NCBI GenBank assembly: GCA_026119855.1
Contig: JAOWBW010000444.1
Coordinates: forward strand, 682,001-746,000
Direction of reading: 5' to 3'
DNA: 64,000 nucleotides
Origin: Campanula takesimana
Taxonomy: Eukaryota > Streptophyta > Magnoliopsida > Asterales > Campanulaceae
Made by a program: the position numbers and the translations under genes
In this document: positions 59,134 through 64,000 of the stretch, one piece after another
Layout of the letters: every line of letters begins with the position of its first letter
Position numbering within the stretch: position 1 is the first letter of the stretch
Notes under the pieces: model-generated
Seen by the model: the letters and a program-made list of their open reading frames with translations, nothing else
The model's database searches: none
Told to the model about the DNA's origin: nothing

Positions 59134-61938
59134 TGTCACGACCCGAAAACTAGGCTCTATTTTATTAGTAATAAATAATTATTATTTATTTAATTGCTTA
59201 TTTATTTATTTAAATTATTATTTATTTAAATATTTATGTGTGCACTTTATGTGTCATAATAAATTATGTCTAGCATTTTAATTGGTCTTTTGTGCTAGTG
59301 TAGAGTTTTGGGGTCTTAATTGTTAGTAGGGAGCGTAAGTATTTGTGTATAGTGTAGAGGAGGGGCCTGAGTGTAAGTTTTTGGAAATAATTCCCCCTAC
59401 ACCCTCTCCTCTCCCTCATTTCCAGCTCATCTCTCTCTCACTCCATCTCCCTCTCTCTTCCATTGCCAAAGAATGGGTAAGTTCTCTCTCACTTCTCTCT
59501 ACATTTCCATCATCTTCCTCTCTTTATTTCTCATTTCTTAAAACATGAATCATGTTTAGATCGTCGATAGGATCGTAGGAAGCCAAGAAATTTCGAGTTC
59601 CGTCACCTTTGAGAAAATCCGAGTAAGTTGCTTTTCCCCCATTTTTATGCTAAAGTGTTCATATCATGTTTATATTATGCTTGATGTGTTATATTTGAAG
59701 TTTGGTTGAATTTGGAATTTATTTTGAGTTTTGGTCAAAAATGGTGATTTTAGGAATGTTGGGTTTTGAATCTTGATCTTGGTTGATAAATGGTATTATT
59801 TGAGTCCCCATTCTAGTTATAAGTTGTTTTGGGTTCATCTTTATGCTTGGTGGAAGGTTAATTATGTTTGATTTTGGTTGTAATATGAAATGGGTAAGAA
59901 AAATTGGTAGAAACCCAGATTTTGGCCGGATTTCGTCCCTCCGGGCAAGGAGGCGCGCGCACCATGTTTTGGGAGGCGCGCGCACCCTTTTCTGCTTCGA
60001 AATCGCAGCCTTCTGACCTTAGGAGGCGCGCGCATCACTTTTTATGGAGGCGCGCGCATCCCTCTTTTTCCGGTTTGTCCATTTTTCGTTCGATCTTCCG
60101 GAGGCCATAACTTTCTCATCCGGACTCCGTTTTAGGCGTGTAAACAATCGTTTCGAAGATATCTTCGAGTAATACAAGATGGTATAGGTTGTTCAGTTAA
60201 GTTATAAGTTTTATACTTCAGGATTTTATTGGGTGTTTGGGCATCTTATGACGTGTTCGTGGTTGTTCCAATCGAATTGATTTTCGAGTAGGACTTGGTC
60301 TAGGTTTTAGGCGATGTCCCATAGTACCTAGGGGGTTGTTGTTGAACACCAAAGTGTAGGGTTTAGTCCGGTCGTGATCATGTTCTAAAGATTAACCTTT
60401 TGGATTCGTTTGGGGGTTTGGGATTGGTTCGTTAAGGACGGAGGTAAAGCGTGTATTGGCAATTGGGTACTTACGGTTTGATTAACCTTAAAGTGTATTC
60501 ATTCTGATTCCTACTTGGAATTCCAGGTGTGATGAGATGGTTGAGTCATAGTCCTAGTATATCTTTATGAGTAAATGTTTAGGGTCTTTTGGTATTAGTC
60601 ATTGTGCCATTTGTGAGCGACCGTTTTGGTTGTGCTCTTTATGATTAACTTGTGGGAATCATATTTAGGATGTATTTGGTACGTGCCTTATCTCTGAATC
60701 ATTATGTTTTAATGGTCAATGTTGTTGGACTCTTTTATGAGAAACTCCTTGTGCTATTGTTGTTGAACTCTTCGTGAGTAACCGTTGCATCTTTATGGTG
60801 ATTATTTGGTATGATTCCCTACTTTGGAATCAATGGTTGTTTATTGTGCTAGTATTTTATTACTTAGCCTTTACTTGAAAGTCCAGCTGGTATTTTGTGT
60901 GTGTTTGGGCGATGCGAAACATTATGATGGCACAGCCAAGTCCATTGTGATGTTGACCATTGTTTTGCCCCATTATTACCCTCCTCCAGATTGGCCTTGG
61001 ATGTGAGAAGAGCTAGCTCCTTTGTGTGCATTTTAGCTTTACTTGGAGCATGACTTTGTGGCATGTCTCCCGTCCCTTGTGACACTTCATTTGGTTATTG
61101 GTTCCGGTACCGGGTTTCTCTTCAGCTTTTATGCTGCTATGAAGATGGTTTGTTTGGTTGATGGGTTGATTGGTCGCTTCTGATCGGGGTTTTCTCTTCA
61201 AGCTTTCATGCTGCTATGAAGATGTTGATTGTGGTTATTGAAGCTGCGCAGCGACCTTTATTTGGTTCTTTCAGTTGGGTGAAACCTTGGCTATGTATCC
61301 ACCTATGAGTATTTATTTCAGCTTTATGTGTTGCATGATGAGCTGGTCGTTATTTCCAACCGGTATGGGACGGTTGGCGATAGGGAGCCTCTCATTTGTT
61401 GTTATATGTTTATTTATATGATTGATTATTGGACACTACTGTTTGACAGCATGTCACTTATTATTCCGTTGCTATCTGTCATATGTTAATTGCTATTGGT
61501 TATTGCATAATAGCATGGCATGTAGTTGCATTAGTAACTTACTGAGATTTTATCTCACCCCGTTTATTTCCATCTTTGTTTTTCCTTAACCCCCCCCAGG
61601 AGGAAAATGATTAGGTTTTGCGGTTCGAGGAGGACGTCGAGAGGTTTGAGATTTTGAGGCAGGTTGTTATGGATCGGTTTACATTATTTAAATGTATAAC
61701 CTTTTGGGGATAGTTTTACCATTATTGACGTCATTAAGAATTGTATATTTTATTCTTTTGGGTATAAGCTGTGGAGCTTGTGTTAGATGTACTTTGTTGA
61801 TTTAAACTTGGATTTGTAAAACCTTGTGTTATCATCTTTTGGTTCAAAATGGAATATCTAACTTCTATATTTTAGAGTTTTGGTTCTAAGTCGACGTCCA
61901 GCTCGCGATCTCGGGCCGCGGGGTTCGGGGTCGCGACA
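59134..61938 (+). repeat. T3 5' LTR
   Basis: 2805 bp, about 0.7 kb longer than T2's; it shares the start, the region around the GC cassette, and the end. The phrase CTTCAGCTTTTATGCTGCTATGAAGATG is partly duplicated near 61120-61220. Small frames here are LTR sequence. Confidence 0.9.
59951..60057 (+). repeat. Paired GC-repeat cassette in T3 LTR
   Basis: Units AGGCGCGCGC start at 59951, 59974, 60024 and 60048: steps 23, 50 and 24, almost as in T2 but with a different word. Confidence 0.85.
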
Positions 61939-61940
61939 GT

Positions 61941-61954
61941 TGGTATCAGAGCCA
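61941..61954 (+). promoter_or_regulatory. T3 primer binding site, tRNA-iMet type
   Basis: TGGTATCAGAGCCA begins two bases after the LTR. Confidence 0.92.
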
Positions 61955-62058
61955 TGGTTTGGCTCTAAGTATAAGTCTAGGTGGATTAGTATGACCTAGG
62001 TGGGTAGTTGTGTTCGGAGTGAGTAACGATGAGTATTTTATGCAGGTATTTGTTTGTG

Positions 62059-63382
62059 ATGGCTAGAAGAAGAATTGGTGAAGCTTCTAGTGGGACTCAG
62101 AATCTTAATGGTCTAAGGGAAGAAAACCGTGCAGTGTTTCAGGACAGGTTTGAAGTGGCCGTGAAAGCAATTCGTGACCAAGGGCCGAGAGAGGAACATG
62201 TAGCACCTCTGCGATATGGGTTGGAGCAGTTCTTGAAGTTGAAACCAAGTGAGTACGACGGTGAGCCTGATGTGAAGAAGGCCGAGCTATGGATAGAATC
62301 GATGGAGAAAATCTACGAGGTCTTTGGTTGCACTGATGAGGATAGGGTTCTGTTTTCAGCTTATAAGCTCGTGGAGCTGCGGAACATTGGTGGAAGGCAC
62401 TGAAGACCAGTTGGGATGCGACTCTTGTACCATATCCTTGGGAGTGGTTCGTGAAGAAATTCAAGGATCATTTTATCTTTTTAGTGAATCAAAACCGGAA
62501 AGAGATCGAGTTCCTCAGCTTGGAGCAAGGCATGATGTTAGTAGCACAGTACTCAGCTAAGTTCACAGAATTAGCCAGGTGTTGTGAATACCTTGTGCGG
62601 ACCGAGGAGCAGAAAGCGATGAGATTGATCAGGGGTTTGAAGACATCCATCCGGACTCAGCTTATAGCACAGCGGATTCAGACTTATCAGGATGCGGTGG
62701 ATCGAGCCTACTTAATTGAGCAGGATATTGGGGAACACAGAAGGAAGACTGAGATGGTTAACCCGGGTAAGCCAGGAGGGCAGAGTAAGTCACAACAGCA
62801 ACATTCGGATAACAGAGGTAATTCTGGAGTGCAAACTCGATTCAGAAGGCAACTTCAAGGCAACCAACAGTAGGAAATCAAGGCTCTAATAAGGGTACAC
62901 GAAATGGGAAAGTCTGCAGTTACTGTCAGAGGAAAGGACACTCAGAAGACAAGTGTTGAAAGAAGCAAGGAAAATGTGTGAAGTGTGGTCAGTCGGGACA
63001 CTTTGTTAAAGATTGTCCTAGGTTTAGAGTTCAGTCATCGGGGACAGGAACTGGAATATCACAGGGTCAGAAGAGGGATGCTTCGGGAAGCCCAAGATTT
63101 CGGGTAGAGTATTTGCAATCAATCAGCACTCAGCGGGTGATTCATCAGTTTCAGAAGGTATTATTTTGCATCGAGAGAGCGAGCGCGTGCATTTTAGGAT
63201 CATTGCATTCACATGTTTCTGTGCATTTAGTTGCATTTATTTCTTTTGAGTCTTTAACTTATGTGTTGTCAGTGTCTACTCCTATGGAGGAGTGTAGGAT
63301 GTCTGATGGAGTCTTATGTGCTCATGTTGTGCTTAAAGGTAGATATAACTTACCTGCTAAATTGGTCATATTGCTATTATAA
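62059..63382 (+). pseudogene. T3 gag and start of protease, broken
   Basis: ATG at 62059 (MARRRIGEAS). Gag is close to T2's. A one-base loss near 62373 shifts the frame inside the capsid; the next piece runs to a TAG at 62871-62873 with another frame change there. The first zinc knuckle (about 62915-62960) has a TGA in place of the usual Trp codon. The second knuckle (about 62976-63015, CX2CX4HX4C) is intact. The following protease region is rearranged and lacks an active-site motif. Confidence 0.88.
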
Positions 63383-64000
63383 GATTTTTGATGTCATTTT
63401 GAGAAGGGAAATGTCATGCTTTTGTCGATGGTTGTAGGGAAATTGTTACATCCTCTCTTCCCTTTTGCCTAAAATTGTTTTGAGACTGTTCATTTGGGTA
63501 GAGTTATACCTATCTTTCCTTAATTGAAATCCGAGTATTTAGTTTCGGTGAATTGTTGGGCGTATTTATCGTTTGTGAAAATTTCTATTTTATTTCTGAA
63601 TAGTACCTAGTAATTGGGGAGAACCTTGGGTTAAATTGAGTTGTTATAGTACAAGGTTGTAGTGCTAATATTTAGATCAATGTCCTTATGGCATCGGTTG
63701 GGTTATAAGAGTTGAGGATTCAAATTGAGGATTTCTGGATAGGAGATTTTGTTTACTTGTAGTGCATCTACGTGAGCGCATCGGAATTGGATAGTATGAG
63801 GAAAAGCATGATGTGTTATGGGATATGAGTATATTATGGAAGTTATAATCATCGATAGTGGTGAGCGTGTTAAGTTAGAAAAGACTAATAAGTACATTTT
63901 GGGAGAGTAACAATTTCTCGATCTATGTTAAAGGCATTTTGAATTTTGGTTAGAGAGTGGTTCTATGGTCCTAAATCTCTCCTTGGTGGCGTTTCGCGAT
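63383..64000 (+). other. Decayed T3 interior
   Basis: Up to about 63560 there are faint matches to the region after protease in T2 (DCR.IVT context). Beyond that nothing is recognised; the sequence may be a rearranged or unrelated interior. Confidence 0.4.

Larger units (their letters stand above)
59134..64000 (+). mobile_element. Ty3 element T3 (Tekay-type), left part
   Basis: LTR TGTCACGACCCG...GGTCGCGACA at 59134-61938, primer site, then a broken gag. The left half of its target duplication should be GATTG (59129-59133). It runs out of the window, or is truncated in it; no RT was found by 64000. Confidence 0.88.

Noticed and set aside
1..64000. Host protein-coding genes, rRNA, organelle insertions
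   Set aside because: None recognised on either strand; open frames longer than 200 codons all belong to retroelement gag-pol or ORF3.

Overview
This window is plant nuclear DNA, most likely from a eudicot and most likely heterochromatic. It is AT-rich apart from short GC-rich islands. Nothing looks like a host gene, rRNA or functional tRNA. Almost every base can be assigned to retrotransposons, one Helitron or one SINE, nested inside each other. The species cannot be told from the sequence.

Layout. The outermost layer is an old minus-strand Ty1/copia element (here A). Its protease fragment lies at 568-753, its leader at 29616-30153, and its LTR in pieces between 30154 and about 48452. A Ty3/Tekay-type LTR (T1, 1-567) cuts its protease. 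A non-autonomous tRNA-Asp-primed element (LARD-like, 852-29615, target duplication CCTAG) sits in A. The LARD holds a 432-bp tandem duplication, a tRNA-derived SINE (19049-19203), and a minus-strand TGTAACG-type LTR element (4692-19016). That last element carries a recent copia element (F, 4885-11476, identical LTRs, TSD TCCTT). The right LTR of the LARD holds a full-length Tekay chromovirus (T2, 20338-29212, TSD CCTTG).

A's LTR holds copia B (minus, 30168-46625, TSD ATCAG). B's pol was broken by its sister copia C in opposite orientation (31924-40478, TSD AATAC). A Helitron (46664-47636) also lies in A's LTR. Further right is copia D (minus, from 48453). D's LTR contains a SIRE-like copia E (49439-57319, TSD GGTAG) with an intron-containing third ORF, and its pol is cut by a second Tekay element (T3, 59134 to the right edge).

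All gag-pol genes seen are broken by stops or frameshifts. Some LTR pairs are identical or nearly so, which suggests recent movement of defective copies with help from other elements.

The most unusual signal crosses element families. LTRs and leaders of unrelated Ty1 and Ty3 elements carry a small cassette of short GC-rich inverted repeats. It is usually two pairs, with the members of each pair almost always 22 bp apart. The word changes between sister elements while position and spacing are kept. In B and C the words in the LTR and in the leader appear to have changed together. I know of no name for this arrangement.
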